From NCBI RefSeq assembly GCF_019204005.1, contig NZ_JAGSPA010000002.1, positions 62,001 to 126,000 of the forward strand: 64,000 bases of DNA, in the 5' to 3' direction. Under the pieces are notes generated by a model that searched no databases, was not told the origin of the DNA, and saw only the letters and a list, made by a program, of their open reading frames with translations. Shown one piece after another: positions 63,383 to 64,000 of the stretch. Within the stretch, counting starts at the first letter, position 1. Every line of letters starts with the position of its first letter. The DNA comes from Pacificimonas pallii. GTDB lineage: Bacteria > Pseudomonadota > Alphaproteobacteria > Sphingomonadales > Sphingomonadaceae. A program made the translations under genes and the position numbers.

Positions 63383-64000
63383 AGCGTTTCCGGCCTGATC
63401 CGTTTGTGACCGTGCTGATCCTGGCGGTTGTGGCGGCGTCGCTGTTGCCGGTCGAGGGCGATCTGGCGCGCGTGATGGATATCGCCGCGTACGGCCTGAT
63501 CATGTTCATGTTCTTCTTTCATGGTGTACGCCTGCCCGGAAATGCGATTTTCAGGGCGTTCACCAACTGGCGGCTGCATGGCGGCATATTGGCGGTGACG
63601 TTCCTGCTGTTCCCGCTGGCGGGGATCGGGCTGTCGAGCCTGGCGTCGGCATGGCTGCCGGCCGGTGTCGCGGCGGGCCTGCTCTATCTGACGCTGGTAC
63701 CGTCAACGGTGCAGTCTTCGGTCGCGTTCACGGCCGCCGCGCGCGGCAATGTTGCCGCGGGCGTGGCGGCGGCGGCGACGTCGAACATCGCCGGGGTCAT
63801 CGTGACGCCGCTGCTGGTCGCGGGCCTGATGGGCGCTGCCAGTGTGGGAGCGGGCAGTGAGGGAGTTGGCGGCAATGCGACGCTGAAAGTGATTGGGCTG
63901 CTGCTGGTGCCGTTCCTGATCGGGCATCTTTCGCGGCGCTGGCTGGCGGAATGGGCGGCGGCGCGCAAATCGCTCCTGGGGATTACTGATAAGAGTGCGA
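63379..64000 (+). CDS. YfeH-type bile acid:sodium symporter family protein (3' end outside window)
   Basis: The visible 207 residues match E. coli YfeH in order: RPDPF at the start, FMFFFHGVRLPGNAI, NWRLHGG, the YLTLVPSTVQSSVAFTAAA motif followed by RGNVAAGVAAAATSN, and LIGHLSRRWL. There are about six membrane segments so far. No ATG or GTG stands at the start of homology. A CTG at 63379 overlaps the previous stop (CTGA) and has a GGAG ribosome site eight bases before it, so it is the likely start. The substrate is unknown. Confidence 0.82.
   Translation, partial: MKRFRPDPFVTVLILAVVAASLLPVEGDLARVMDIAAYGLIMFMFFFHGVRLPGNAIFRAFTNWRLHGGILAVTFLLFPLAGIGLSSLASAWLPAGVAAGLLYLTLVPSTVQSSVAFTAAARGNVAAGVAAAATSNIAGVIVTPLLVAGLMGAASVGAGSEGVGGNATLKVIGLLLVPFLIGHLSRRWLAEWAAARKSLLGITDKSA

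Overview
The window is GC-rich, tightly packed chromosomal DNA from an alphaproteobacterium, most likely a member of the Sphingomonadales. This rests on the zwf-pgl-edd-glk Entner-Doudoroff operon, the ybgC-tolQRAB-pal cluster, TonB-dependent receptors, an HWE-type histidine kinase, many four-base stop/start overlaps, and the character of the proteins. The genus assignment is inference. I see no rRNA, tRNA, CRISPR array, insertion sequence or phage module. Nearly everything reads as core genome. The one clear accessory candidate is a membrane/SH3 protein of unknown function at about 58.6-59.8 kb.

Layout. 0-2 kb: riboflavin genes (partial ribE, ribD) and a small membrane protein, all on the minus strand. 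2-11 kb: a Bax inhibitor-1 family protein, an S9 peptidase, clpA with a translationally coupled small membrane protein, a GST-like protein, two small YdcH proteins, prs and dodecin. 11-18.9 kb: an HWE sensor kinase, nhaA, cardiolipin synthase, an SDR, a flavodoxin-like protein, two thioesterases and sufE.

18.9-24 kb is the most interesting part: an enlarged phage-shock (Psp) envelope-stress locus. The minus-strand operon reads small peptide, pspA, pspB, pspC, then five small membrane-anchored coiled-coil proteins that share a PspB-like C-terminal motif. The sigma-54 activator pspF is divergent. Beyond pspF lies a second minus-strand operon of two further copies of the small peptide. Each operon has a near-perfect -24/-12 sigma-54 promoter (TGGCAC-N5-TTGCT). 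A shared upstream element sits 86 bp from each promoter, which fits PspF enhancer sites. The locus abuts the tol-pal envelope operon (24.0-28.4 kb).

28.5-44.4 kb: a methyltransferase, a GNAT, ispG, an amidohydrolase/thioredoxin-like pair, a TonB-dependent receptor, a ppa-amidase-M61 peptidase operon, a ZnuD-like outer-membrane zinc receptor with a Zur-box-like palindrome upstream, a Crp/Fnr regulator and an acyl-CoA dehydrogenase. 44.5-50.7 kb: a LytS/LytR-type two-component system, a dGTPase-like protein, a cytochrome P450 and metZ. 50.7-58.5 kb: the glucose catabolic operon zwf-pgl-edd-glk, divergent from an unusual PEP carboxylase homologue with altered catalytic motifs. 58.5-64 kb: the unknown SH3 membrane protein, an AceE-like thiamine-diphosphate enzyme, a quinone-oxidoreductase-like protein and a YfeH-type transporter. 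The transporter probably starts at CTG and is cut by the window end.
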